The position numbers and the translations under genes were made by a program. Below are positions 49,541-58,994 of a stretch of 64,000 nucleotides of DNA, one piece after another. Where the stretch lies: positions 1 through 64,000 of the forward strand of contig NZ_JAJUBB010000019.1 of the NCBI RefSeq assembly GCF_028683135.1, read 5' to 3'. The DNA comes from Enterovibrio qingdaonensis (GTDB lineage: Bacteria; Pseudomonadota; Gammaproteobacteria; Enterobacterales; Vibrionaceae). Under the pieces are notes generated by a model. The model made no database searches, was not told the origin of the DNA, and saw only the letters and a program-made list of their open reading frames with translations. Within the stretch, counting starts at the first letter, position 1. Every line of letters starts with the position of its first letter.

Positions 49541-49906
49541 ATGCTGGAACTGATCGCAAACAATCCCGAACAGAACAATGGTCATTTCGCCGGAGAGCAT
49601 ATTGGAAAATATGCCCCGGCGTATGCGGCGGATGTTATCCGATTCATCATACGTCAATCTGACTATGACGAATTAGTGGTGTCCACTAAAAAACAGTTCA
49701 CGGATTGGTGGCAACTGGCGATTTCAAGTGGTACACCCGAAAGCTCCTATGAATCCGTCTACTGGTATTTGGTCTATCTCATCGAATCACGACGTGAAGA
49801 TGAGCTTCGAGGTAACCGTTTTGTGAAACAACGCATCCAAGAATGCGCTTGTTATTTGATCAACAAAGGAAAAATCCCAAACTTCGCGCATGGCATTCGT
49901 CCTTGA
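49541..49906 (+). CDS. Unknown conserved-type protein between ppiA and ampG
   Basis: I do not recognise this 121-residue protein. It is soluble, mostly alpha-helical by pattern, rich in Trp/Tyr in the middle (TDWWQLAISS, SVYWYLVYLIE), with two cysteines near the C-terminus (ECACYL). It lies 14 bases after ppiA with a GAGGGA-type site just ahead, and 49 bases before ampG, so it belongs to the yajG-ppiA-ampG transcript. A link to murein recycling or periplasmic folding is only positional. Confidence 0.75.
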   Translation: MLELIANNPEQNNGHFAGEHIGKYAPAYAADVIRFIIRQSDYDELVVSTKKQFTDWWQLAISSGTPESSYESVYWYLVYLIESRREDELRGNRFVKQRIQECACYLINKGKIPNFAHGIRP

Positions 49907-49955
49907 AGCACGGTAGCATGGTTCTATCATTCAAGCGCAACAAGGACTGCTACTC

Positions 49956-51347
49956 GTGTCCAAAGCCTCCACTCTCTCTTGGCGAGAAACACTAGAAAGT
50001 TATCTCGACCGTCGACTCTTATGGGTATTTATGCTCGGGTGCGCCAGTGGTTTCCCTTGGCTACTCATTGGCTCAAACATGTCCGGCTGGCTAAAAGATG
50101 CAGGCCTGACACGCACTGCTATCGGGCTATTTGGTTCCATCTTTGTTGTATACGCCATTAACTGGATGTGGGCACCGCTGATCGACCGTGTGAAGCTCCC
50201 GTATTTATATAAACGCTTGGGGCAACGACGCAGTTGGATTTTCCTCATGCAGTTGGTGATGCTTGTCTGCACACTTGCGATAGCCAACACCGACCCGTCA
50301 TTCAACCTCTGGCTAACCTCTATGCTGGCGTTAACCATCGCCGTCGTGTCTGCCACGCAGGATATTGCGATTGACGCTTTTCGTATCGACAGCTTTGGTG
50401 AGCAAGAAAAGTCAAAACTTCCTCAAGCCGCAGCAATGGCCGTGATCGGATGGTGGACAGGATATAGTCTTCCTGGTTACTTTGCCTTTATTAATGCCGA
50501 CTCTATCGGTTGGAACGGCGTGTATTACGGTATGGCCGCCTTTGTTGGCCTTCTTATTCTTTTCACGCTCTTTGTCGGCGAACCCGAATCTAAACGCGAC
50601 GAATTACAGGCTGAAGCCGAACAGCGGTATAACACGTCGAAAATGGGTAAAAACCGCATTGCGCTTTGGTTTACTGTCACGCTTGTAGAACCGTTTGCGG
50701 AATTTTTCCGTCGCAACGGCGTTCAAGTGGCACTGACGTTATTACTTTTCGTTTTCTTGTTCAAAATCGGTGAGGCCTTTTTGGGTCGCATGTCGATTGT
50801 ATTCTACAAAGAAGTCGGCTTTAGCAATGAAGACATCGGTTATTACTCCAAGCTTATTGGATGGGGTGCGACTGTCGTATTTACCCTGATTGGCAGTGCC
50901 ATCAACGTAAAATTTGGTGTCGTTAAAGGCTTGTTGATTGGTGGCTTGGCGATGGCAAGCAGTAACCTGATGTTTGCCATCATGGCGCAAGTTGGCCCAA
51001 ACAAAGACTTGTTCCTAGCCACTATTTTGGTCGATAACTTCACCAGTGCATTCGCTACCATTGCCTTTGTTTCATTCTTAACCTTCCTCACGGGCAGGGC
51101 TTTTTCTGCAACCCAATATGCGCTCCTAGCCTCTTTGGGCAACCTCGGCAGAACGACCCTTTCCTCGTTCAGTGGCTCAATGGTGGACTGGATTGAAGGC
51201 TTTGAATGGCTGCATCACGTGAGTTGGCTAAATCCGTGGTCACTGTTCTTTATCCTGACAACGTTAATGGTCATCCCTAGCCTTGCCATGATCGTCGGAT
51301 TGAGAAAACACTTTCAGCGCCTTTCTGACGCGCAAAACTCCCACTAA
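49956..51347 (+). CDS. ampG: Muropeptide permease AmpG
   Basis: Inner-membrane transporter (major facilitator type) that imports GlcNAc-anhydroMurNAc peptides for recycling and for beta-lactamase induction. The 463-residue product has about 12-14 helices and family motifs GCASGFPWLLIGSNMSGWL, AINWMWAPLID and SATQDIAIDAFRID. GTG 49956 is the start, with AAGGA about 10 bases upstream. Confidence 0.95.
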   Translation: MSKASTLSWRETLESYLDRRLLWVFMLGCASGFPWLLIGSNMSGWLKDAGLTRTAIGLFGSIFVVYAINWMWAPLIDRVKLPYLYKRLGQRRSWIFLMQLVMLVCTLAIANTDPSFNLWLTSMLALTIAVVSATQDIAIDAFRIDSFGEQEKSKLPQAAAMAVIGWWTGYSLPGYFAFINADSIGWNGVYYGMAAFVGLLILFTLFVGEPESKRDELQAEAEQRYNTSKMGKNRIALWFTVTLVEPFAEFFRRNGVQVALTLLLFVFLFKIGEAFLGRMSIVFYKEVGFSNEDIGYYSKLIGWGATVVFTLIGSAINVKFGVVKGLLIGGLAMASSNLMFAIMAQVGPNKDLFLATILVDNFTSAFATIAFVSFLTFLTGRAFSATQYALLASLGNLGRTTLSSFSGSMVDWIEGFEWLHHVSWLNPWSLFFILTTLMVIPSLAMIVGLRKHFQRLSDAQNSH

Positions 51348-51455
51348 ACTCTGTTGAACCCGTGACATATGTCGCGGGTCTAACGCATTTTTCCTGTTTA
51401 AACCTTTACTCACGTCATACTTTGAAACACTTATCGCAAATGTAATGCATTGCAA

Positions 51456-51487
51456 CGAGATCAAGATCACAGTTGGCAAACGTTTGC
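51456..51487 (+). promoter_or_regulatory. CRP-like and PurR/CytR-like sites before ompK
   Basis: CGAGA-N6-TCACA at 51456-51471 has one good half and one weaker half of a CRP site; the palindrome GCAAACGTTTGC at 51476-51487 is the core of a LacI-family operator (PurR or CytR type). GTTGCAAT-like octamers on either side add to the CytR resemblance. A TAGAAT -10 lies at 51522-51527, which would put the CRP centre near -70. Confidence 0.5.
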
Positions 51488-51602
51488 TATTTCATTGCAT
51501 TTTCTTTTTTGAACTTTCCCCTAGAATGGCGCTCGCAACGGCGGAGGTCCAACCACAACGGTGTCTTTGCCCCCAATCCTGATGATGTAAAGAGAACTAA
51601 AG

Positions 51603-52361
51603 ATGCGTAAATCTGTAGTAGCACTTAGCGTTCTAGCAGCAGCCGCTGCTGTACCTGCTCAAGCTGAATATCTGTACGGTTTCGGTAATGTGTATGCCGA
51701 CTACCTAACTTGGACCAATGGTACTCAAGGCTTCAACGGCGTTGACGTAAGTGAAGGTCGTGATGACCACATCACCATCGGTGCTGAAGGTGGTGCAGGC
51801 TTTACTTGGGGTGAGATCTACGGTTTCTACGAATACGAGAAGCTAAACGAAGCATCTGACAAGCGTGGTCAAGCTGCTAAGTTCTCTATGCACTATAAAG
51901 TTGCTGGCAATATAACTGCTTACGGTCAAGTTTACGACCTATCTCAAAGCGGTGAAGGTGCAGCATTCGACGAACAAAACCGTGTTCTAGGTATGGGTTA
52001 CGTTGGCCTGACTGGCGACAATTACTGGTTCAAACCATGGATTGGTGTTCACGATGTAATCACTGGTTCTGGTGAAGCTGCTGGTATGAACGGCGGTATG
52101 TTCGGTTGGTCAGCTGGCTACAGTTTCGAAATCGCAGGTCAACCTCTACTGGTTACCAACTGGAACGAAATCGAGTTTGCACGCAACGATGCATACGAAG
52201 TAATGCAAAATGGTTCAACTGGTTTGAACGGTGGTGTAAGCCTGACTTACGACATCACTGACCGCGTATACACCAGCGTGACTTACCGCTACTTCGCGAA
52301 CAAGCTGGGTGTTGACGGCTACGGCGACGCAGCAATCTTCCGTATCGGTATGCACCTGTAA
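51603..52361 (+). CDS. ompK: OmpK/Tsx-type outer-membrane nucleoside channel
   Basis: Twelve-strand beta-barrel of the Tsx family; OmpK is the Vibrio homologue and a phage (KVP40) receptor in some species. A signal peptide (residues 1-21, ending in AQA) is followed by alternating-residue beta strands; the last residue pattern (AIFRIGMHL) is close to the usual barrel end. Start ATG 51603, GAGAACTAAAG upstream. Strong codon bias. The upstream CRP/CytR-like sites fit nucleoside-responsive control as for tsx in E. coli. Confidence 0.9.
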   Translation: MRKSVVALSVLAAAAAVPAQAEYLYGFGNVYADYLTWTNGTQGFNGVDVSEGRDDHITIGAEGGAGFTWGEIYGFYEYEKLNEASDKRGQAAKFSMHYKVAGNITAYGQVYDLSQSGEGAAFDEQNRVLGMGYVGLTGDNYWFKPWIGVHDVITGSGEAAGMNGGMFGWSAGYSFEIAGQPLLVTNWNEIEFARNDAYEVMQNGSTGLNGGVSLTYDITDRVYTSVTYRYFANKLGVDGYGDAAIFRIGMHL

Positions 52362-52378
52362 TCGCAAGATTATGAAAG

Positions 52379-52404
52379 AAAAGGCACCTTCTGGTGCCTT
52401 TTTT
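52379..52404 (+). terminator. Terminator of ompK
   Basis: AAAAGGCACC, loop TTCT, GGTGCCTTTTTT, 17 bases after the ompK stop. Confidence 0.93.
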
Positions 52405-52473
52405 GTTTTTGCTTTCCGCCACTTTCCAGATTGATGGTATCCTTTCAGCGAACTATCGATACAGGGCAAATCA

Positions 52474-53364
52474 ATGCGTTTCACCATAGTCGGAGCGGGT
52501 GCGGTGGGCTCCTTGTGGGCAATCAAACTTCACGAGGCTGGGCATCATGTTCATTTTTGGACGCGCGAATCTGACACTCAGATCGTAAGGCACGCTGAAC
52601 GCTCAGCACCTCTAGTTTTCTCGGCAAACAATGTCGATGACATGGCAGAGAGCGACTGTATCATTGTTTGCGTGAAGGCCTTTCAGGTCAAAGACACGCT
52701 GAGTGCCATTAAAACGTCGGTTCACCCAGACACACCCGTCGTATTCATGCATAACGGTATGGGCTCAGCCGATATTGCGCTAAGCGCATTGCCAAACAAC
52801 CCGATTCTATTGGCAACGACCTCTCACGGCAGCCTAAAAGTAACACCTGAAACCATTCGACATACAGGTGTAGGCGAAACCCGCCTCGGTGGGATTAATC
52901 CTACTGGCTACCAATGCGATTTCTTGGCCGACGTATTTCACCATGCGCTCGCCCCCTGTTATTGGGAGCATAATATTCAACATGCGCTTTGGAAGAAACT
53001 TGCCATCAATTGCCTGATCAATCCCATAACGGCACTTGAGCAGATACAAAATGGAGCACTTTTAGAGGCAAAATTTGAACCGGTACTCGATAAACTGAGT
53101 GAAGAAGTGAGTAACGTTATGTGTGAAGAAGGACTACCTATATCACGCCAAGCGGTACTAAATAATGCACTGGCAGTTGCTTCAGCTACCGCAGAAAACT
53201 ACTCTTCGATGAATCGTGATGTCTTTTATCACCGCCATTCAGAAATAGATGCCATCACCGGATACCTTCTCCACCGAGCAACCCTCCATGGTATTGCCGT
53301 TCCAGAAAACGAAAGGCTATATCACGCAATAAAAAAACTGGAGCAATCCTATGACCACACCTAG
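52474..53364 (+). CDS. panE: 2-dehydropantoate 2-reductase PanE
   Basis: NADPH-dependent ketopantoate reductase of the pantothenate/CoA pathway. The Rossmann motif VGAGAVGS is at the N-terminus, followed by CVKAFQVK, the catalytic Lys in LWKKLAINCLINP and the late Glu of the family. 296 residues. The end overlaps yajL by 14 bases. Confidence 0.94.
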   Translation: MRFTIVGAGAVGSLWAIKLHEAGHHVHFWTRESDTQIVRHAERSAPLVFSANNVDDMAESDCIIVCVKAFQVKDTLSAIKTSVHPDTPVVFMHNGMGSADIALSALPNNPILLATTSHGSLKVTPETIRHTGVGETRLGGINPTGYQCDFLADVFHHALAPCYWEHNIQHALWKKLAINCLINPITALEQIQNGALLEAKFEPVLDKLSEEVSNVMCEEGLPISRQAVLNNALAVASATAENYSSMNRDVFYHRHSEIDAITGYLLHRATLHGIAVPENERLYHAIKKLEQSYDHT

Positions 53365-53950
53365 TGTACTTGTCTGTCTGGCCCCTGGCACAGAGGAAAT
53401 GGAAGCTGTCACTGTCATTGATATCATGGTTAGAGCAGGCTTTAACGTGACGACAGCCAGCGCAGAAGAAAACGGTGAGCTAACACTGACATGTTCTCGC
53501 GGCGTTAAACTGATTGCCGATGTGCCATTAGTCAAAGTGGCAGACGAAGAGTTCGACTGCATTGTGCTTCCTGGTGGCGTTGAGGGTGCAACACACCTTG
53601 GTGAAAGCGCATTGGTCGTGGAGATGATCCGCCAACAACTCTGCGATCAAAAATGGGTAGCCGCTATTTGCGCAGCCCCTGCATTGGTGCTTGAGAAAAA
53701 CGGTTTGTTCCCAGAGGCGCATAAAACCTGCCATCCAGCGTTCATTGACCGCATTCCAACCGACAAACAAAACTCTCGCCGCGTTTTCACTGAACATGAC
53801 TATAAGCTGATCACCAGCCAAGGTCCTGGAACGGCTCTCGAATTCGCCGTCGAGATTGTTTACATGCTTGCAGGGAAAGAAAAGGCAAAAGAAGTTGTAG
53901 GCCCAATGGTGGCAATTCCAAGCCTACATTACGACAAGAAATTCGCCTGA
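53351..53950 (+). CDS. yajL: DJ-1/PfpI family protein YajL
   Basis: YajL is the closest bacterial relative of DJ-1; it protects against oxidative and glyoxal damage (deglycase activity has been reported and disputed). The reactive cysteine is Cys107 in AAICAAPA with the preceding Glu (GTEEMEA) close by, as in E. coli YajL (Cys106). 199 residues. Translationally coupled to panE; convergent with thiI. Confidence 0.94.
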   Translation: MTTPSVLVCLAPGTEEMEAVTVIDIMVRAGFNVTTASAEENGELTLTCSRGVKLIADVPLVKVADEEFDCIVLPGGVEGATHLGESALVVEMIRQQLCDQKWVAAICAAPALVLEKNGLFPEAHKTCHPAFIDRIPTDKQNSRRVFTEHDYKLITSQGPGTALEFAVEIVYMLAGKEKAKEVVGPMVAIPSLHYDKKFA

Positions 53951-53972
53951 TTTCTCATGTCATGACAAACAT

Positions 53973-54004
53973 AAAAAAACCGACCCTGAGGTCGGTTTTT
54001 TTTG
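53973..54004. terminator. Bidirectional terminator between yajL and thiI
   Basis: AAAAAAACCGACC, loop CTGA, GGTCGGTTTTTTTT. Both convergent genes end within 25 bases. Confidence 0.93.
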
Positions 54005-54017
54005 AAACGTGGCAAAT

Positions 54018-55466
54018 CTACGGACGGTAAACTTTTACGTTGCTGTAGCCATTCTCTTGCAGATACAACGCTTGCAGTCGGCTCATCACACCACGGTCAC
54101 AGTAAAGCAGATAAGTTTTACCCTGATCCAGATCGCCAAACTTGGTTGCCAGTTTGAAGAACGGAATGTGAACAACCTCTGCACCGTCGATTTCTAGCGG
54201 TTTTTCATCTTCTTCTTCTGGGCTACGGATATCTAGAACAACTGCGTTGTTCGCGATCTCGTCCACCAGTTCAACTTCTGGTGCTTTCTCTTTGCTGATC
54301 TTCTCGATATCACGGATATCAATGATGCGTGCGTCGTAAACCACCTTGTCCAGAATATCGAAGTTGAACTTCGCTTCTTCCACTTCCAGCTTCTCTTTTT
54401 CCGCTTTGATGGTTGGTTTACGAGAAATCACACCGCAATACTCAGGCATGGTTTTCGCAAAATCCTCAGTACCGATCTGACGAGCAAGATTGATGATGTC
54501 TTCTTTGTCCCAGTTGATCAGTGGACGCAGAATCAGTGAGTCACTCACGTTGTCGATCATGCGCAGGTTAGTCAGCGTCTGGCTCGAAACCTGACCCAAT
54601 GCTTCACCCGTCACCAGTGCTTGAATATTGTATTTTTCAGCAATCTTGGACGCTGCGCGCATGAACATACGCTTCAGAACCACGCCCATTTGGCCGTCGT
54701 CTACATTCTCAAGGATTTCTGCAACGACAGGTTCGAAGTCGATAGAAACAAACTTCACTTTTGCAGAAGAACCAAATTTCTCCCACAGGTAATATGCCGT
54801 CTGCTGAACACCGATTTCATGCGCAGCACCGCCAAGGTTGAAGAAGCAGTAATGCACCTTGCTACCGCGTTTGATATGCAGGTAGCTAGAAACACCTGAG
54901 TCAAAACCACCTGAAATCAGGCTCAACACATCTTCTTGCGTACCAAGAGGGAAACCGCCCAGACCTTTGAAGCGCTCGCGAACAACGTTTACGTTTTCTT
55001 TGTCCACTTCAAGGTGCACGACCGTATCAGGGTTTTTCAATTGAACGCGTGCTGTTGCAACGTCTTGGTTCAAACCACCACCGACATAACGCTCAACATC
55101 GATAGAGGTAAAGTCGTGATTACCGCGACGTTTCGCACGCACACAGAACGACTTGCCTTCCAACTGGTGAGCTACCGTTGCCGTCACAATTTCATAGATG
55201 TTGTGCAAATCAGTAAATGGCGTTTGCTCAACTTCCAAAACGTGGTGGATACCTGGAGTGCGAGTCAGCACATCCAAAGCCATTTGACGCTCAGACTCTT
55301 CTTTTAGCGAAACCTCGATATGATCGCGACGGTTGAATACCGACACTGAATCTGACTTTCGCTTAAGAATATTTCGGATATTAGTTTCCAGAATTTTCGT
55401 GAAGCGCTTCCGTACAGATTCACTTTTGACCATCACCTCTGGGTGAATTTTTACGATAAATTTCAT
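54018..55466 (-). CDS. thiI: tRNA sulfurtransferase ThiI
   Basis: ThiI makes 4-thiouridine at position 8 of tRNA and donates sulfur for thiamine thiazole synthesis. Domains: N-terminal ferredoxin-like and THUMP (residues 1-165), PP-loop ATPase with [12 protein letters not shown], and a C-terminal rhodanese domain with the active Cys in YCDRG. 482 residues, the long enteric form. Start ATG 55466. Confidence 0.96.
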   Translation of the reverse strand: MKFIVKIHPEVMVKSESVRKRFTKILETNIRNILKRKSDSVSVFNRRDHIEVSLKEESERQMALDVLTRTPGIHHVLEVEQTPFTDLHNIYEIVTATVAHQLEGKSFCVRAKRRGNHDFTSIDVERYVGGGLNQDVATARVQLKNPDTVVHLEVDKENVNVVRERFKGLGGFPLGTQEDVLSLISGGFDSGVSSYLHIKRGSKVHYCFFNLGGAAHEIGVQQTAYYLWEKFGSSAKVKFVSIDFEPVVAEILENVDDGQMGVVLKRMFMRAASKIAEKYNIQALVTGEALGQVSSQTLTNLRMIDNVSDSLILRPLINWDKEDIINLARQIGTEDFAKTMPEYCGVISRKPTIKAEKEKLEVEEAKFNFDILDKVVYDARIIDIRDIEKISKEKAPEVELVDEIANNAVVLDIRSPEEEDEKPLEIDGAEVVHIPFFKLATKFGDLDQGKTYLLYCDRGVMSRLQALYLQENGYSNVKVYRP

Positions 55467-55563
55467 AACAGGTTTCGCAACAGCATTAATAAAGGCGCGG
55501 ATTATACATCAAGCATACTTTATACCCAAGTAACCTGAAGGGAGGATTCAGCGACCTCTATGG

Positions 55564-55582
55564 GTGCTTGGTGCTTGGTGCT
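55564..55582. repeat. Short tandem repeat GTGCTTG
   Basis: GTGCTTG occurs twice in tandem (55564, 55571) and starts a third time (55578). It lies in the non-coding stretch between pomB and thiI; no function is evident. Confidence 0.6.
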
Positions 55583-55673
55583 AGAAGGATGCTTGCAGGT
55601 ATTAAGCAAAAGTAAGGCAACGTTTGGCATAAGTCGTACCGCCCCCCTTCCGTGTGGCAGAAGAACCCCCAAT

Positions 55674-55699
55674 AAAAAAGGCAGCGTTAATATGCTGCC
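55674..55699 (-). terminator. Terminator of pomA-pomB
   Basis: On the minus strand GGCAGC, eight-base loop, GCTGCC and six T residues, 22 bases after the pomB stop. Confidence 0.88.
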
Positions 55700-55721
55700 T
55701 CTGGTTGTTTGATCTTTGGCC

Positions 55722-56651
55722 TTAATTTTCTTGGATGGGCTCAATCGGAGCCTCGGCTGAAATGGACTCCGACTCTCTAGGTTTACCCTGCATAATGGAG
55801 ATTTCAACGCGACGATTTTTCATCCGATTTGTTGGGGAATCGTTGGGATATCTTGGTGATGTCCCTGCTAAACCTTCAACACGCATGCGTTCTGCATCAA
55901 AGCCTTTCACTTTTTCCATTTCTTGAGCCACTGAGACGGCACGTTGTGCAGACAAATCCCAGTTTGAGCGGTACAACTCAGAGTCCAATGGGGTGTCGTC
56001 GGTATGGCCTGAAATACGAATTTCACCGGGTACATCTTTGACCAAATCGGCGATTTGCCTCACCAACGGTCTGAACTTGGGCTGTAAGAAGGCTGAGCCT
56101 GCTGGGAACGACCCATTTTCACGAATACGTATGATTAATTGCTGGCCGAGATTTTCGACTTCAACCGCGCCTTCTTGCACTTCCCTTTCAAGTGCTTGAA
56201 CTACCATCTGTGCCGTGCTCGACATCTTCTCAGTGTCTTGCTCTTGTTCTTGCATTGATGCGTCCGTTGCGGTGGAGCCGCCGTCGAGTTTTGCAGAGTC
56301 ACGTTGTGAACCACCCGCGCGATCTGACTCTCCATCTTGAAAGTCGAGCGTACGCTGCGTCATGTCGATCGTTTGCTGCATGATCACTTCAATGGGTGTC
56401 GGCTCTGGCCTGCCAGGTCTAAATTCTTGCGCGATCACACTGGTACCTTTTGGAATATCTTTCACTTCCAAAAGGTTTTGCACACCAAACGCAAACTTCA
56501 TCGAACCCGCAATCTGCTTAAACTTCAATACGTCCATTTCCGAAAACGAAAGGAGCAGTACGAAAAAGCACATCAAAAGAGACATCAGGTCCGCGAACGT
56601 TCCCATCCAAGCCGGTAGCCCGGGGGGGGGACATTTGCATTCTTCTTCCAT
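55722..56651 (-). CDS. pomB: Flagellar stator subunit PomB (Na+-type MotB)
   Basis: PomB forms the Na+ channel of the polar flagellar stator with PomA and anchors it to peptidoglycan. The single membrane helix holds the ion-binding Asp21 in FADLMSLLMCFFVLLLSF; a plug/linker region follows; the C-terminal OmpA-like domain (SGHTDDTPLDSELYRSNWDLS) binds peptidoglycan. 309 residues. The N-terminal CPPPG is encoded by nine C residues in a row (56632-56640). Follows pomA by ten bases. Confidence 0.96.
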   Translation of the reverse strand: MEEECKCPPPGLPAWMGTFADLMSLLMCFFVLLLSFSEMDVLKFKQIAGSMKFAFGVQNLLEVKDIPKGTSVIAQEFRPGRPEPTPIEVIMQQTIDMTQRTLDFQDGESDRAGGSQRDSAKLDGGSTATDASMQEQEQDTEKMSSTAQMVVQALEREVQEGAVEVENLGQQLIIRIRENGSFPAGSAFLQPKFRPLVRQIADLVKDVPGEIRISGHTDDTPLDSELYRSNWDLSAQRAVSVAQEMEKVKGFDAERMRVEGLAGTSPRYPNDSPTNRMKNRRVEISIMQGKPRESESISAEAPIEPIQEN

Positions 56652-56661
56652 ATCCGACTCC

Positions 56662-57423
56662 TTACCCGTCTACGTCAACAGTACGTTTTTTCTCGTTGAG
56701 GTAGTTTTTCAAGTAGCCGTCAATAACACGTGGGTTTTGACCATCTTGTATCGCGAGCAAACCATCCATAATCAATCGACGGTTGAGTTTCTCTTGGTCT
56801 TTACGAAGACGAAGCTTCGCCGCAATAGGGATGGCAACCATGTTCGCGAGCATCGCACCATATAACGTTGTTAAAAGTGCTACCGCCATTGCAGGACCGA
56901 TGGCTTTTGGGTCATCCATGTTTGAAAGCATAGCAACCAGACCGATCAGTGTACCGATCATCCCCATCGCAGGGGCAACGTCAGCAATCGCACTGTAAAA
57001 CTGCGCACCATTATCGTGCCGCTCTTCCGTCATAATGATGTCTTTTGCGAGCGTCATTTTAACGACTTCCGCATCATGACCATCCACCAGCATATCCACC
57101 CCTTTTTTCATAAAGGTGTTCGGCACTTCCATCTCTTCCAACGCGAGGAAGCCACCTTTACGCGCGGCGTCTGCCATCTCAACAATCTTGGCAATGAGGT
57201 CTTCCGGGTCATCCGCTTTAAACATAAAAGCTTTACCCGCAATTTTGAACGCGCCGAAAAACTGCCCCATGGTGTAGTTCATCAAGGTAACAAATAGACT
57301 ACCGCCAAATACAATCAATAAAGAGGGTGTATCGACGAACATGCTGATAGTTCCACCCAGCAGCATCGCCATAACGATAAAAGCAAATGCACCTAAGATT
57401 CCAATGAGTGTCGCCAGATCCAC
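56662..57423 (-). CDS. pomA: Flagellar stator subunit PomA (Na+-type MotA)
   Basis: Four-helix membrane protein that forms a ring of five around a PomB dimer and pushes on FliG. The 253-residue product shows the start MDLATLIGILGAFAFIVMAM, the PAMGMIGTLIGLV helix 3 region lining the ion path, and a cytoplasmic loop with RHDNGAQF charged residues. Preceded by a sigma-28 type promoter. Confidence 0.96.
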   Translation of the reverse strand: MDLATLIGILGAFAFIVMAMLLGGTISMFVDTPSLLIVFGGSLFVTLMNYTMGQFFGAFKIAGKAFMFKADDPEDLIAKIVEMADAARKGGFLALEEMEVPNTFMKKGVDMLVDGHDAEVVKMTLAKDIIMTEERHDNGAQFYSAIADVAPAMGMIGTLIGLVAMLSNMDDPKAIGPAMAVALLTTLYGAMLANMVAIPIAAKLRLRKDQEKLNRRLIMDGLLAIQDGQNPRVIDGYLKNYLNEKKRTVDVDG

Positions 57424-57831
57424 AGAATCATCCCCTTAAAACGTAGAGCCAAAAATGAGTAAAGATAACCAGACAGCGCATTCCGCTAATCTAGTTAGCG
57501 GCAGCAGAGCAAATTGATTTAGCGCATCCCCTAAATTTTATACCTAACTCGTCGCAAGATGCAGAATTCATTTACAAGTTGAGACACCATGTGCTGATTT
57601 AAGCAAAGATACAAGATTGAGATTGTTATCCTGTCGAAATTTCCAGCAATTACGGTGAATAAATACCCCTTCCCCACCGAAATGTGCCCAAGTGACGCAG
57701 AAATCAGTTCAAGCGTTTGACCCCTAAACAGGCCTGAGTTAATTTCTCCGCCATGCTCATTGATCTGTGATTCGTAAGGCTGCATTCCCAGCCTCAATTC
57801 ACGAATTCAGAACACGAAAAGTAGGATTATC
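57424..57831. other. Spacer between divergent pomA and xseB
   Basis: About 400 bases carry the pomA promoter region and the leader of xseB (TAGGAT before ATG 57832). An 88-codon minus-strand frame (57531-57797) has no family likeness and no convincing start, and I leave it out. Confidence 0.6.
57495..57521 (-). promoter_or_regulatory. Sigma-28 (FliA) promoter of pomAB
   Basis: On the minus strand TAAATCAA, 11 bases, then GCCGCTAA: one mismatch in the -10 (GCCGATAA) and a good TAAA -35. It lies about 70-100 bases upstream of the pomA start. The -10 is part of a CCGCTAA/TTAGCGG stem (57483-57501). Confidence 0.7.
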
Positions 57832-58077
57832 ATGGCAGCTAAAAAACCCGAGAACATGACGTTCGAGGAAACGCTTAAAGAGTTGGATACCATTGTTAAT
57901 GGACTCGAAAACGGCGATCTTCCGTTGGATGCCGCCCTCAAACAGTTTGAGCGTGGCATTTCACTTGCCAGACAAGGGCAAAAAACGCTCTCTGATGCAG
58001 AACAGCGCGTCGAAATTCTTCTTGCTCAAGATGACAACGCCTCTTTAGAACCTTTTGAAGATACGCGTGATGAGTGA
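57832..58077 (+). CDS. xseB: Exodeoxyribonuclease VII small subunit XseB
   Basis: XseB wraps XseA in the exonuclease VII complex, which degrades single-stranded DNA. The 81-residue helical product has the family pattern FEETLKELDTIVNGLENGDLPLDA. Overlaps ispA by eight bases, first of the xseB-ispA-dxs operon as in E. coli. Confidence 0.96.
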   Translation: MAAKKPENMTFEETLKELDTIVNGLENGDLPLDAALKQFERGISLARQGQKTLSDAEQRVEILLAQDDNASLEPFEDTRDE

Positions 58078-58969
58078 TAACTGCTTAAAAACGACGATTC
58101 AAGCTTATCAGCACCGTAACAACGACCAGTTGACTCGCTGGATAGACAGCCTTGAACATGCTGCACATCCTTTAGTGCTGGCGATGAAACACGGCGCATT
58201 GCTGGGCGGAAAGCGTGTTCGACCTTTTCTGACCTACGTAACGGGCCAAATGTTTGGCGCACAATTACGCGATCTCGATACACCTGCCGCGGCAGTCGAG
58301 TGCATTCACGCCTATTCACTCATTCATGATGACCTGCCCGCCATGGATGATGATGCGTTACGTCGAGGCCAACCGACCTGCCACATCGCTTTCGATGAGG
58401 CCACTGCCATTCTTGCCGGTGACGCACTCCAAACATTGGCGTTTACTATCCTGGCCGAAGGTGATCTTTCTAACGACGGCAATACGTATCGTATTCATAT
58501 GGTTAAGGAATTGTCCTCAGCATCCGGCGCGCAGGGTATGTGTTTAGGTCAGGCGATGGATCTCGCTGCTGAAGGTAAACACGTTGATCTCCAAACGCTG
58601 GAAACCATTCACCGAAACAAAACGGGCGCATTAATCCGCTGCGCTGTGCGTTTGGGTGCATTGGGTGCAGGGAGTAAAGGTGTGGAATGGCTGCCGCAGT
58701 TAGATAAGTTTGCTGACGCCATTGGCCTCGCGTTCCAAGTGCAAGATGACATTCTAGACATTGTCAGTGACACAGAAACCCTCGGAAAGCCACAAGGTTC
58801 CGACCTTGCAGCAGACAAAAGTACGTACCCAGCCCTGCTTGGACTTGAAGGTGCAAAGCAAAAAGCCGAGCTTCTTTACAAAGAAGCACTACAAGCACTT
58901 GACGCAATCCCTTACAATACAGAACAGCTGGAACAATTCGCCCGGTATATCATCGAGCGCAATAACTAA
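58070..58969 (+). CDS. ispA: Farnesyl diphosphate synthase IspA
   Basis: Condenses IPP with DMAPP and geranyl diphosphate to farnesyl diphosphate for quinone and undecaprenol synthesis. The two Asp-rich motifs are DDLPAMDDD and DDILD. ATG 58070 gives 299 residues, as in E. coli; a start at 58055 would lie deeper in xseB. Dxs follows after 25 bases. Confidence 0.96.
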   Translation: MSDNCLKTTIQAYQHRNNDQLTRWIDSLEHAAHPLVLAMKHGALLGGKRVRPFLTYVTGQMFGAQLRDLDTPAAAVECIHAYSLIHDDLPAMDDDALRRGQPTCHIAFDEATAILAGDALQTLAFTILAEGDLSNDGNTYRIHMVKELSSASGAQGMCLGQAMDLAAEGKHVDLQTLETIHRNKTGALIRCAVRLGALGAGSKGVEWLPQLDKFADAIGLAFQVQDDILDIVSDTETLGKPQGSDLAADKSTYPALLGLEGAKQKAELLYKEALQALDAIPYNTEQLEQFARYIIERNN

Positions 58970-58994
58970 AATCAATGACGTCGCGCCAAATTAT

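Noticed and set aside
57531-57797. 88-codon minus-strand frame between pomA and xseB
   Set aside because: No family likeness, low-complexity AT-rich composition and it overlaps regulatory sequence.
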